Below are positions 25,701-36,345 of a stretch of DNA of 64,000 nucleotides, piece after piece (the stretch's first letter is position 1; each line of letters opens with the position of its first letter). Both the position numbers and the translations under genes were made by a program. Location of the stretch: positions 11,184,214 to 11,248,213 of the forward strand of contig NC_090964.1 of the NCBI RefSeq assembly GCF_040807025.1, read 5' to 3'. This DNA is from Struthio camelus (taxonomy: Eukaryota; Chordata; Aves; Struthioniformes; Struthionidae). The notes beneath the pieces are model-generated. The model did no database searches. It was not told where the DNA came from and was given only the letters and a program-made list of their open reading frames with translations.

Positions 25701-27112
25701 GGTTGGACAAGTTTTAGACTGATGAGTCTTCTCTGACTATCTGAGTCACATTGTAAGCATGTTGGGATCTGTTCTCTTTAGATTAATTACTTAAATCACA
25801 CCTTCAGTAATACCATTTTGTGCTGGGAAAACCATCAGCTCTTAGTAGATAAACATGACCAAACAAGTTGCATTTCGGGAGCCCTCTGTGCAATTTCTAG
25901 GCACTTCACAAATTGGTCACAGGCCTTTTTTCCTCTCTGAATAGAGTTGTGGGTTTTCCTTTCAGAGTTAAATATTCTCTTACAGTCAGCATTCAAGTTC
26001 AGATGAAAATTGAGGTTTCCGGAGACCACCTACCCAACAGGGCTCTACAGTATCCAAGCCAGGTTAGAAGAGTATTTTTTAGTTTAGATTTAAGAGATTA
26101 ACAAGCAAGAAGAATCAAGCCCTAATTAGAAAACCTCTAGTCTGATAATCAAGATGTTACACGGTTTTCTGGAATCCAACCACATAATAGAAGCAGGATT
26201 CTTTAATAGAACTCTATTAAGATTTAAAAAGCAAAAAAGTGTATGAGGTCCAAGTTCTCAGAAGGGCTCAGTTCCAGGCTACTGTCTTGTTTCTTTATTT
26301 CTTAAAAATGCTTTTTTCTTCTCCAGAAATTAGCCCAACAAAGGAAGAATCAGTATGACCTCCTGAAGCAGCGTATTGAGCGAGAAAAGACGATGTTTGT
26401 TATTGCACAGAAAATCCAGACACGCAAAGATCTTTTGGTGAAGGATTTAGTTTTTTTTGATCTGTTTTGTTAATGTCTTTGGGTCTGGTTTTGTACATAG
26501 GTACATCTTTGTTCCAGTTTTATACTGACATTTCCAGGTAACTCCTCACAGTAACTCCCTCTTTGGTATGGAGAAGGCAAGGAGAGGGTTTCACAAAGCA
26601 TTACAATTGGAATAGCAGATAAAATTTAAGTTACTAGTCATGTTACAACTCTACCATATTAGCAAGGACAAAGATTTAATTCTTTAAATGGTGTACAGTC
26701 TTTTCTAAAATACTATTGCTCTCACCTCTCAAGTACCAAAGTAATGCTTTCAGGTAGCAGAGGGAAGGAAGCAGTTCTGTAGGTTACAAGAAAATATTAA
26801 AAATCCTAATGACCAAAATATTACTTGTTTTGGTGGGGCTTGTCACCCACTGGTGCCTATAAGCAAAACAGATTGTGTCTGACAAGCTAAAAGCAGAAAA
26901 ACAAAGGGAAATAAAATCCCCATCTAAACAGTGGAAAGTATTCACTTTTCAGTCCCAGGCAGGGCCTGTGTAAGGAGGTTTCTTGTTATATGCTAGCAAA
27001 TAAAGTAGTTTTCTTGTTCTTTTTTCAGGACAAAACTCAGAAAGTGAAGGTGAAGAAAGAGACAACAAATGGTCCAGCTATTTACAAGTTCAAACTTCAG
27101 CGGAAACGTTAA
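22688..27112 (+). CDS. UTP11: UTP11, small-subunit processome component (8 coding exons)
   Basis: Joining 22688-22750, 22836-22897, 23028-23130, 23372-23485, 24207-24300, 24609-24739, 26327-26437 and 27029-27112 gives an uninterrupted 253-residue protein, the length of human UTP11. Every intron has GT-AG ends. It starts MSAAFRKAAKSGQR and ends KFKLQRKR. The protein is highly basic and lysine/arginine-rich, without signal peptide or membrane segments, and belongs to the Utp11 family. Hallmark blocks are the N-terminal basic helix, LLEKKKDY, KNPDEFYFKM, EMKRVAEAKKIERLKSELHLL, KHVFFFDTKKE and VIAQKIQTRKDLLDKTQK. Family knowledge: Utp11 is part of the nucleolar U3 snoRNP/90S pre-ribosome and is needed for early 18S rRNA processing. 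The ATG at 22688 has G at -3 and matches the family N terminus. No frame damage is seen, so the gene looks functional. It is convergent with POU3F1. Confidence 0.97.
22836..22897 (+). CDS. UTP11: UTP11 coding exon 2 (residues 22-42)
   Basis: Preceded by CTCCGTAG. It encodes PAARRRLGLLEKKKDYRLRA and the first two bases of Asp42, then donor GTGAGT. The intron to exon 3 is 130 bp, still within the CpG island. Confidence 0.95.
23028..23130 (+). CDS. UTP11: UTP11 coding exon 3 (residues 42-76)
   Basis: Acceptor CCCCTAG; encodes the DDYRKKQ to MTRARLQ block including the conserved KNPDEFYFKM; donor GTGAGA. The phase-2 junction with exon 2 restores Asp. Confidence 0.95.
23372..23485 (+). CDS. UTP11: UTP11 coding exon 4 (residues 77-114)
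   Basis: Acceptor TTTTAG; encodes DGVHVIK through MKRVAEAK in 38 whole codons; donor GTAATA. The following intron is 721 bp, AT-rich, and holds no feature I recognise. Confidence 0.95.
24207..24300 (+). CDS. UTP11: UTP11 coding exon 5 (residues 115-146)
   Basis: Acceptor TTTGTGCAG; encodes KIERLKSELHLLD and the conserved KHVFFFDTKKE, ending after the first base of Val146; donor GTAAGA. The following intron is 308 bp. Confidence 0.95.
24609..24739 (+). CDS. UTP11: UTP11 coding exon 6 (residues 146-189)
   Basis: Acceptor TTTTTAG; encodes VQEFDISTHLD, PELVDRVYNRP and ends at RLK; donor GTAGTT. The following intron is the largest (1587 bp). I scanned it for C/D-box snoRNA motifs and found no convincing pair. 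Confidence 0.95.
26327..26437 (+). CDS. UTP11: UTP11 coding exon 7 (residues 190-226)
   Basis: Acceptor TTCTCCAG; encodes KLAQQRKNQYDLLKQRIER and the conserved VIAQKIQTRKDLL in 37 whole codons; donor GTGAAG. The following intron is 591 bp with nothing recognisable. Confidence 0.95.
27029..27112 (+). CDS. UTP11: UTP11 coding exon 8 (residues 227-253, stop)
   Basis: Acceptor TTTTTTCAG; encodes the basic C terminus DKTQKVKVKKE to KLQRKR and the TAA stop at 27110-27112. Confidence 0.95.
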   Translation, partial: DKTQKVKVKKETTNGPAIYKFKLQRKR

Positions 27113-27315
27113 CTGTTCCGTGAAATAACTAATGCTGCCGTCTTTGCTTAGAAGAAGGAGGATTCTCCTTACGAAGTACTGATATGCTGTCAATATCAGT
27201 CTGACTTCTGCTGCAGCCTAACACTTTGTCAAAACAAATTACTGTGGGCCTTCTATTATCCATAAACACATTTTATCTAATTAATGGATTAATAAAGAGT
27301 TTGTCCTCATGCTAT
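27113..27315 (+). terminator. UTP11: UTP11 3' UTR and poly(A) signal
   Basis: A canonical AATAAA at 27291-27296 lies about 180 bp after the stop codon and is followed by a GTTTGTCC-type GU-rich tract, giving a short 3' UTR with cleavage expected near 27310-27320. Confidence 0.8.
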
Positions 27316-28555
27316 TTACATTGTAAACTTACAAGAAGTGCCTGGATGTCCTAGTGATGTGCGCTGTAAGCAATCCTTTAAAAGTCAAGGTCAAAGCTAT
27401 GAGACTAGAAGACAGGGTGCAAGCAGCACACAAACAAGGTCTTCTGGGCTTTTTGTTACTTTCAGTTGTGTGGCCGGCAGTCCATGACACGGCCAAACAC
27501 AAGATTCTAGGTCAGCTTTTTTAGCTAGCTTTTCTAACAGGCTACAGTTGAATGTTATCTTTCTAATCACTTTTTTCCTTTTTTCCCCACATCCATCTTT
27601 GATTTTTCTGTTTTATCTGCACAAAGTATTTTGCTTTGAAACGTGAGAGATGAAAGGCGCTGCTAAAGGCACATTGCTAAATTCAGGCGCCATCTTAGCC
27701 AAAGGCTATTCAGGAATGGTGCTGAATTGAGGAGTTGGTGGTTCTGCTCTGCAGGAAGGAAAGAGGTCTCATCCTTTGTGAATAACTTTGGTACCCGAGT
27801 ACACGTATACACATAGCTATTTGTATGTATTTTATCCCATGCCTTAGAAAGGGGTACTGCTCCTAGGATGAGCAATTTCCAGTGTAACAGTATTACTAAG
27901 TCTGAACCGAGGCAGTACTGAGATTGATACATGGGGAAAAACAAGTCAAAGGGCAGGTGTGGGACTGAAGTTTGTCCTGTTCTGTTTATTATGCTTGTTG
28001 CTGTTTTGGTAGTCAGAGGACAGTTTGAAATGAGAATAATGAAGACATCTTTGAGTATCCTGGAGTAGTTCAGGCAAGTCAAGAGAGCCTGGGCGTAAAC
28101 ATTCCTTCCCTTATCTCTCTCACTTCTAGTATGTCTGCCAATAGCAAGCACATGCCCATGCAAGATGGTCAAAAAAAGAGATGCTCTTTTGTGAATCCTT
28201 CCTGCTTTGGGAGTTTTTCTAGCTTATCTTAGAGGAAACATGACAATTTTTCAGGTGCTGAAGTATAGCTTCAGTGTAGCAGTGGATGTAATTCCCACCA
28301 CTACAAAGATTCTTAAGATAGTAACAATCGTGGGGTTATCTTATTTTTCTTTATGGGAAGGACTATACTTCTCTTTTAAAAGCAGTTGGGACTTCTGCAA
28401 TATGGAGCAAGAAGTCTCCCCATTCCACTGGGAAGAGCCCAATAGAAACAATCCAGCATCAGACTAACTCACAGGAAAAATTAATGCACTATGTGGCAAA
28501 AACCACTCCTTTTCCTTCCTCTTAGAAACAGCATAGAGGTACAACCGAAAACCAC
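27316..28555. other. gene-free interval after UTP11
   Basis: AT-balanced DNA downstream of the UTP11 poly(A) site. A minus-strand open frame at 27663-28172 has no recognisable domain and is unlikely to be coding. No RNA gene or transposable element is evident. Confidence 0.5.
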
Positions 28556-28720
28556 AGTTGTTTGCTGTGAAGGTTCCCCCCGCCCCGCTCTGGCAGAGAA
28601 AGGAGAGAAACGGGGTACCGCGGGGTTCCCACGGCAGCGGCCGGCAGGGGGCAGGGGCGCAGCGCGGCCGCGGCTCCAGCACTGCCGGGGTCCCGGGACA
28701 CCGCGATGCCCGAAGATTTT
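28556..28720. other. short isolated CpG-rich patch
   Basis: A sharply bounded GC-rich segment of about 165 bp with many CpGs (CGCAGCGCGGCCGCGGC around 28657) sits in otherwise AT-balanced DNA about 1.3 kb past the UTP11 poly(A) signal. No gene start is recognisable; it could be a small orphan CpG island or a remnant of a GC-rich repeat. Confidence 0.5.
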
Positions 28721-31295
28721 AACCAAGCATTGTCATTAGTTTTGCACACTTCAGGTTGGCAATATTCAGAGAAATACAAGCAGCAAGCAGAACGAAGAAC
28801 TGGATTCAAAATAGTCTGTTAAGTTCACATATATATATTTGAGACCTTTTAATTGTTTTTCTAAATGCACATCGAGGTTCCCAATACACTAGGTGGGTGA
28901 TCATTGAAGTAGAATTTCTTTTGGATTGCGATTTCAATTAATATTTAATCTGTATCCCGGAGTAACTCCACCTACATTGCAGGAGATGCTGAAAAGGCTG
29001 AAGCAGACAAGCAGCTGCAGAGCCCCTCAGCTTGCGTGTGCAGACACTGTTTGCCCCTGCTACCTGCGATGCTCAGGGTCAGCTGGGCGCAGATTCCCAT
29101 GGGCAGCCAGGGCAGCATTTTTCCCAGCAAAAAAATTACCCTATTTCAAAGAGCAAAACCAATGAGGTTCCCATATCTGGCCACCACCCATCTCCCTGTA
29201 CATTTCACAGCACTGCCTGGCTCAGCAACTAGAGAAACATTCAGGTGATTTATGTGGAAAATGCCATCACAGGTTAAACGCTGTCTTCTCATGCCAAGAC
29301 CCCGCTCCCTGTGGAGCGGACAAATGGGAAACAGGCTCCCGCTGGGACAGAGAAGCTGGTCTGATTTTCCTCGACAGTAAAACCAGCACAGTTTTGAAAG
29401 TGTGGGAAGCAAAAACTGTGTCCAGGTGCTGTCTGGCCATTTCTGTTAGATCCCCCAACCTATCTCATGATTCGAATAAGTCTCCCACTGCTCAAAATCC
29501 ACTTCTCACCCCCAGCTCCTGCGCGCTGACACAGTTCAACAGATCGGAGGCCATGTGCAAGGCCCAGGAGGGGCTCACGAAAGCACGGGGCACTCCCCCA
29601 GCTTCACAAGTAACCTGCAACAAGTGGGGGCTGACACACACTGCAGCTATGCTCTGCATGCACTGGCACAAATCCTCAGTAATGCTAGTTCCATACTAGA
29701 AGAGAAGCAAAATTTGTGAGTGCAATCGGAGAACGACTACCAGCTGCAGAGGAGAAACCCAGAGCACCAGGCAGAGTCCTGCAGACATCTCCCAACACTG
29801 CCATGAGACTTGGTCAGGAACATCCAGATTCAGGAAAGACTAATCCACACCAGAAGGAACGAAGAGAAGGGCCACTAATGCCTGCAAGGAAAAGGAGGGT
29901 GCATCCAATGGGAGGAACCAGGTCTTGGCTCTTCCAGCCCAGCAAGACAAGGGCTATACAAGACTGCCCTAAAAAGATGATAGCGGGCAAACAGCATAGA
30001 GGATGCTTATAGAGCAACCAGCGCTGGCAGACACAGCTGAGAGCAAACTGCCCAGGAGCATCTCTGAGCTGGAAATTGCATTTCCCAGGTGGTCTGGAAC
30101 AGCCTCTTGGCAGGGTTAAGGAAGCGTACAGCAAGGCAATGACAGCAGGGGACAGCTCTTAACCAGGCCAACATCCTCATGGGTCAGTTCCTGGGCACAT
30201 GGCTAAAAGCCAAACCCTTCCCTCCAAGAGCCAAACCTTTGCTCTCCTTTTGACCCCCCCTTAGCGTAGTTTCCTCATCTTAAAGCACTGAAATGCTTCT
30301 GCAAGAGTCCAGGAGGAGTCAATGCCTTATAACCAAACAAAACACCCTGCAACTCAGCCACCGCGCAGGGCTTGAGGAGATGCTGGTGGGATCTGCCAGC
30401 CTCACTGGGCCTTTGTGGGCAAGGACAGAGCAAGACAGCTCACAGCTATTTTCTGCTTGTGATAATTATAGTATCAGAGGCTGAACCAACAGGTTCTCTG
30501 GCGAGGAGATCCCCTGCAGCTTGGAAGACACAGATATCAAAATACCCCACGGATTCACCACTCAGGTTTCAGGTGACTCAGAATAATATTGTGCCATATA
30601 ATAGTTTCACGTAATTCCTTGTTCAATCTGAAGAACTCAATTGATAATGACTGCCTATAAAAGTTAATAGCAGGCTACGTTAAAATTCTTGCAGGATTAT
30701 CTCTAGGCAACTGCAAGAGTGTATTACTAGCAGAAGTATCGCAGGTCTGAGACTTCAGGACAGCTTTGCTGCAGGCCTTGTTTTCTGAGCTGGGACCAGA
30801 TCAGAGATTGGGACAGCAGGATCTCCCACCCACCCCACAGCAGCAAGCAACGCAAGGCAGGACACAGCCCTCCCACACTGTTTTCTTTAGTATGTGACAA
30901 GAAGGGTCAGCAATAACAATCAGGAGCCACCAATTGCTATTCAATATATCTAGCCTGAACCTGGGCACCCCCAGGCTTCTTGATCCCTTCAGCCCCCTCC
31001 AGGCTGGGCATCACCCTGGTCCCTGCTGTCCCCTCCCAAGAGGCTGCTCCTGCCTTGCTCCATCCCGGGGGGTTTAAACACACCCCTACCCAGAGCTGCT
31101 GGGAAAAGCCAGGCATCCTCACAGAGTGCCTCACAGCTTTAGTGCCTTGAGAACTGAGGTGAAGAGCATCTCTCAGAACAGGCAGGAGCCTGTCATTTGT
31201 TGGGCACATATTCCCAGGACATCCCTGGCTTTGCAGACCTGAAGCCCAAAGTACCAAGCTAGTGCATATAGATCATCATTTACTGAAGCACAAGC
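28721..31295. other. gene-free interval
   Basis: Mixed composition with only short open frames on both strands. No recognised coding exon, repeat family or RNA gene. Confidence 0.5.
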
Positions 31296-31680
31296 CGTGA
31301 TGCACCTTTCTAGGGAAGCTCTAATTTATTATGCATTGTCATTAGCTGCAGCAGGGCCTTCATTAGAGCCAGAGTTAAGGTCTGTTTTGGCTGCCTCATC
31401 AGCATCAGTGAACTGCATCCCTGTGAGGTTTGATACAATTTAATTAACCTAATTAAAAGCTCTGATTGCAGAGATGATTGGGGTAGAGCCAGCAGCAACT
31501 GCATATTTATAACAAGCTGGAAGGTGTGGGACTGGAGCCAAACGATATGCATCTCTAATGAGTTGGTGCTATTGAAGTGTGGATTTGGAACACTAACATT
31601 TATTTTTGGCAACAATGGCCAGTTTATCTTCATGATAGCAATGATCACAGCTCCATCCAGCATAGCAGGGAGCTCAGTGC
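31296..31680. promoter_or_regulatory. candidate conserved non-coding element A (POU3F1 landscape)
   Basis: An AT-rich block bounded by GC-rich DNA. It is dense in developmental factor cores: several ATTA/TAAT homeodomain sites, TTATGCAT at 31329-31336, ATTTAATTAACCTAATTAAA around 31438, a second ATGCAT near 31549, and a consensus SOX site AACAATGG at 31611-31618. It lies about 16 kb beyond the POU3F1 stop on the gene's 3' side. The enhancer call is inference from motif density and composition. Confidence 0.5.
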
Positions 31681-32589
31681 CTCCTGGGCCTTGCCAGCCC
31701 TGCACAGCACCCCACAGCCACCAACATGCACCACTACCACTGCCACAGACCCTGGGCACCCAACACCCCCCCCCACCCCCGACCCACCTGCCCAGCTGTG
31801 CTCCTACCTGCCAGCTCCCAGACAATGAAGCAGCAGCCCAAAACAAAGGGCCCCTTCCCCAGGCACAACCTGAGCCCAGCAACTGCTCTGGGGCATTTAA
31901 GGCTTCTGCTGTCCCAGCTGATTGGGCCGGCAGAGCCAGGATTAGTGCCTGCACCTGGGGCCCCCGTGCAGCAGCTGGGCACTGTCCTCCCTGCGCAGCC
32001 CCGAGCCCAGTGGCACCTGTGGGAAACCGTCACGCCGGCTGCCTGGGGACCCCTCTCCCCACATCTGGGGGCTGCTAACTGCGCCGAGCCCCGGGCAGGA
32101 CAAGTGTCCCTGGCTCCATCCCCGGGATGCCGTGCTATGGGGCGCAGCACCGCAGGTGCCGGTGGGGTGCAGTGCAGCTGGCACGGCCCGCGGGGCCACG
32201 ATGGGGCCTGGGGCCAGGGGAGCAGGCGGCCGGAGTGCTGCAGGGACTCCAGCACTGGGGTTTGCCTCGCATGGCAGCCCCCCGTCCCATGCCGGCAGCG
32301 AGCTGGCAGCACGGGGTCCCCAGCAGGCTCTGTCCCTTGCTCTCCCCAGACACTCGAACCCGGTCCCCAGAGGAGGGCAGCCTGGGCAAGGGATGTGTGT
32401 CTCCAGGGAGGGTGGCTTACCCTGCGGCAGCTCGGCTCGGAGGGATCCGGTGCAGGGAGCCATCGCCGCTGCTGCCGGCTCTGTCCCCCCACGCTGGACC
32501 CCTCCAGCCCTGCGGTCACGCTCACAGGCTGGTGGTGATGGGGACAAACGGCTGTCCCTCTGGCCCGGGTCTGGCAGCTGTGGGAAGCT
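31681..32589. other. GC-rich spacer
   Basis: GC-rich DNA with C9-A-C5 low complexity at 31766-31780. Overlapping open frames of 150-270 codons on both strands have biased composition (Pro, Gly, Ala, Arg) and no domain, so they are compositional artefacts. Confidence 0.5.
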
Positions 32590-32960
32590 GCAAGGCTGCT
32601 GAGCCATTGGGAAATGTGGATCTACGTTAATTATGCTGAAAAGATCCCTTTTGAAAAGAAGGATGAAATGGAAGCGTTGATAACACTCATCTCTGAGCGC
32701 TGTCAATCTCCAGAACCGGAACAATGAGTGAAGGCGCCGCAGGGCGTATGAAGCAAGGTGTGATTCACCTCTGCTCCGTCGTGGCCACCGCCTGGTTTAT
32801 TGGCGCAAAGCAACGATGCTACGTGGTTTCGACAGACCCGTGTTACATAAGGCTGTGGACTGTTTTGCAGCCTTATCAATCCCAGCATCTCCCCTATGTG
32901 CTGGGTGATCTGCTGTCACTCTGCTCCAGTGCAAATCAGGATCTCCACAGACAACCCTGC
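32590..32960. promoter_or_regulatory. candidate conserved non-coding element B
   Basis: A second composition island between GC-rich flanks. Motifs include TTAATTATG near 32629, GATAA cores, TGTCAATC near 32701, and a SOX-like AACAATG at 32720-32726. No open frame of note crosses it. Regulatory function is inferred. Confidence 0.4.
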
Positions 32961-33139
32961 ACCCGCAATCCGCTCCCGGTGCCGGCCTGGGTTCCCACGC
33001 TCCGGAGACACCCGGCAGGCGCCCAGGGGCCAAACCATCTGGGTGGTGCATGGATGCCCCCGGTGCACCCGCGCTCCCCGCTGCTCCTGGCTGCTCCGAC
33101 ACCAGCTCTGAAGGGCCCCTGCCACCCGGACATGCCACA

Positions 33140-33480
33140 CCAATGGGTCATCATGGCTGAGGCCTTTCATTTTCAAATGTCTCCCCCTGGGATGCGCTTT
33201 CTTGTATTTAAACGGTGAATTCGCTGCAGTGACCTTTTAACTGACTCCAAGGAGAGGTGGGCAGCTGCTTCCCATTGCAGGCCCAGAAAAACTGCTGACC
33301 TGTGGCTTTGAACAAGTTCAAAGCATTCAGTGGCTCTGCCTTTTGGCCATACCCCTCAATAGATCCTTTAGATGGGTTTTTCTCCCACGCACTCAAGAAG
33401 ACATCATCAGAGACTTTTCCCATCACAGGCTCTTTAATATTTACATCGACTTTGTGAACAGATAATATATTCCACTTTCT
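33140..33480. promoter_or_regulatory. candidate conserved non-coding element C
   Basis: AT-richer block (TTTCATTTTCAAATGTC, TATTTAAACGG, TTTAATATTTACATCG) between GC-rich spacers, with no coding potential. Weaker motif content than elements A and B; a tentative call. Confidence 0.3.
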
Positions 33481-34759
33481 TTAGCTTTTTGAAAGCACAT
33501 GCTCCTTCTCATGGTGCCCTGGGAGGCAGCAGTGGCTGCTGCACGCAGGCTGCCTGGGACAGCCAGGAGGACGCAGAGCAGATCGCTCTGAACCGCGCTC
33601 TGCCGCAGAGCTCACAGCACCCTCCGGCAGCATCGCAAGGGAGCCCAGACCTGCCGTGGCCCTGCTGAGTCCCACATCGCCTCCTGAGATGCTCCCTAAG
33701 ACCTTCCCCCAGGTACCGACCCAGACCAAAGCTGAGCATCTTGTAAGTTGGAAGACCCTCCAATGCAAAACAAAAATCCTTCTAAAAATTGTCCCATGGA
33801 TTCCCAAGCATCTTATAAAGTCTGGCCATAGGCTTAACTAGATCAAAATCATAAGGATACTTTTTGTCAGAATGGTATTAAACCAGGAAAGCAGTAAGCG
33901 GCTTACATCCTGGAGCTGTCATAAAGGTACTTGCAAACATGAGTCCATAGTTTTGTTGATTCCAGCGTGTAAGTCCAGCAGGAGCTGTCGGCTCCCGTGT
34001 TTTAGTTGCATGTATGCAACAAACCATTTCACTCAGGCAGCCCAAAACCAAGTCCAGCAGCTCAAGCTGGTTTTGGCATTTCCACCCTCAGGAGGCCAAG
34101 CCACAGCAGCCTCCCGCAGGAGGGTCCCCAGAGACACCTGGATGTTCCCAACGGCAAAATCCTGAGCTCTGGCGGAGAGAATGGCAAGACCCCTGCGGTC
34201 CTTGGCATCCTGACTTGGGGGAAAACTCCCCCCCCAGCCTCACACCTGGTGAACATAGAAATACGTGAGCACGGCCCAGCCGGGTATGTCAGCAGGGTGC
34301 TTCAGTGTCCACCGCAGAGCACATGTCCTGTGCCTCATGCCATGCCGGCCGAGAGGCCTCCGCATCATATGCATCCTCCTGCCTCCACAGACCATGCCAG
34401 GCCAACTGTTCATTGGGGCAAAAATTGTTGTTCACCATTGGAGACAACAGGACAGAGCCCCGAAGCAGATGTGACTATAAGCTTGGGCAAGCACTGAGCT
34501 GTGAGCAATGCAGACCCCGTCCCCTCCGACTTGCAACAGTGCTGCAGGAGCAGAATGGGTCCAGGCAGCCAGGACGGCCCCAGGGCAGCCCCCTGCCTGG
34601 CGGGAGCACGCCGGGGCGCGGGGGGCCGGGACGGCCCCGGGGCGGCCGCCAGCCTGCAGGGCGAAGCGGGGCGCGGGGAGCCGGCCGACAGTGGCCCCTC
34701 TTAGGTGGCCAGCGTGTGACAAGAGCGGTGAGGCACACAGCTGCAGAGAGGGTCACATT
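33481..34759. other. gene-free spacer with GC-rich patch
   Basis: No gene recognised. A CpG-rich patch at about 34550-34710, rich in GGCCGGGACGGCCCC-like sequence with a partial internal duplication of CCAGGACGGCCCC/CCGGGACGGCCCC, resembles the isolated CpG patch near 28.6 kb. Confidence 0.45.
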
Positions 34760-35260
34760 TTTTCAGTCCTGTGTTGCCCCAGCAAACAAATGTCCCAGGA
34801 TGCAGACAATAATGTTTTATGAGACTCTAAATTCTAGACTCAAATGCTCTTTGTAGTGGACTAATAGCCAACACGTGGCCCTCCGTCTCATGCTGAACTT
34901 TTGTGGTTCTACAGGGGAAGAAAAGGCCCTGGTGAGCATTTACACTGAGCGCTTTGTTCTCACAGACTTGTAGCGCAAAGCGAATAATGTATTGAGACTC
35001 TCAGCCCGTGCCAGTTTGGCTTCATTTGTCCTTCTGAACTTGCCCTGAGAGATAATGTTTCCTTCTAATCTGCTGCCGTCCACCTACAGCAGGACCCCGT
35101 GAATAATTCTCCCAAACAAGCCTTTATTCTTCAGCCTCTCCCTGGCCCTAACCCTGCCTCCCCCTTACAGTGCGACTGTTGTGTTCGTTGCATGATAATG
35201 GCCCAAGCTGTACTGCAGCCCACACTTGCCGTGGCCACACAAACACGGTTCAGGCTGCGC
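34760..35260. promoter_or_regulatory. candidate conserved non-coding element D
   Basis: Contains a consensus SOX core on the minus strand (CTTTGTT at 34952-34958), CGAATAATGTATTGAG near 34980, GATAATG near 35051, and TTGCATGATAATGG near 35187. It lies about 12 kb past the POU3F1 stop, the approximate distance at which the mouse Oct-6 Schwann-cell enhancer lies downstream of the gene. Orthology to that enhancer is untested. Confidence 0.4.
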
Positions 35261-35924
35261 CGCTCTCAGGAGAATGCTGCTCCCTTGGCATTGTTTGAAG
35301 GAATGTGCCCGGCATCGGCGCGCTCGCCCGCTCCCCCCGCTCGCCGGCCTGCGCCCAGCCACAGGGTGGATGCTGCGGCTCCGCTTTCCTGCGGGAAAGC
35401 AGCGCGTCCTCCGATGAGCCCAGGCCTTATTCCCACGCGTGGCAAGAAAATATTGCTATACTGCTATGGGAAAGAGACACAAGGAAGGGGAAACAGGACT
35501 TATGCATCTCTGGTTAAAGCAACAAATCTTTTTTCCTCATGTCTGTTCTCCTACTTAGGTTACCCTTTCGCACAAATGTTTTAATGCGTCGGCATGAACT
35601 GCCCTTTATATCTGCAGGGGGTGAGAAGCTCCAGGGGATGAGCAATGTGCACCTTACACACTCAGGAAACATCCCAAAATCACGCTCTGGGGTACCCGAA
35701 ACGGGTGCCCCACTGAAAATGCAAGCAGAAGCAGCTGGTGCTACAGCGATGCACCAGTGCATATCCACACTGGCCCCACGGCACCTTCCTGCAGGATGCA
35801 GCAGAGCTGGGGCGACACCGTGGTCTGGCCCCAGACCCGGGGCTTTGCGTCCAGCCTGTGTCCGGGCCGGGAAGGTCCCGCTCTCCTGCCCGCAGGGAGG
35901 GCTGGGAAGCGCCGGCCTCCGCCT
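35261..35924. other. GC-rich spacer
   Basis: No gene recognised; open frames on both strands are low-complexity shadows of GC-rich composition. Confidence 0.5.
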
Positions 35925-36345
35925 TGGAGCTGGCTGACAAAGTGTGTCCTTGCTGGGGGGAGGCTGTGCCATGCAGCAATGACTGTTATTTACTGCTAAG
36001 TGATGAGCAAGCTCAGAGACTGAGATTTGCATCGCATGTGAGTGTCACGCAGAGCACGGCCGCCGCTGTGCCTGCAGGGACGTGGCAGCATGGGGCGAAG
36101 GCTCCCGTGGGCAGCTGAGCACATACGTGTGCACACGTGTGCGTTCAGGAGCAGGCATGTGGGGATGCATGTGCTGAAGGGAATCAGTGCTGGCTGCTTG
36201 CCTCCAACTAGTCTATACTTGGAGGGACATTTTTCTCTCCAGGAAATTTAACAAAAATACAGGTTCACACATGAGCATATATATGCAAAAACATGCAAGT
36301 TATTGTCCACGTAGATTTGCATTCAGTATGGGTTTACACTTTCTT
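35925..36345. promoter_or_regulatory. candidate element E with two perfect POU octamers
   Basis: Two exact ATTTGCAT octamers occur at 36025-36032 and 36315-36322, both on the plus strand, 290 bp apart. ATTTGCAT is the canonical binding site of POU proteins, including POU3F1. The element is about 11 kb beyond the 3' end of POU3F1, so autoregulation is conceivable. Binding is inferred. Confidence 0.45.

Noticed and set aside
24740-26326. Possible C/D-box snoRNA in the largest UTP11 intron (CTGATGAG near 25719)
   Set aside because: The C-like and nearby CTGA motifs are too close together, there is no terminal stem, and no guide segment is apparent.
31726-32724. Overlapping 260-270 codon frames on both strands
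   Set aside because: Compositional frames in a GC-rich spacer, Pro/Gly/Arg/Cys-biased, no splice-consistent structure or recognised domain.
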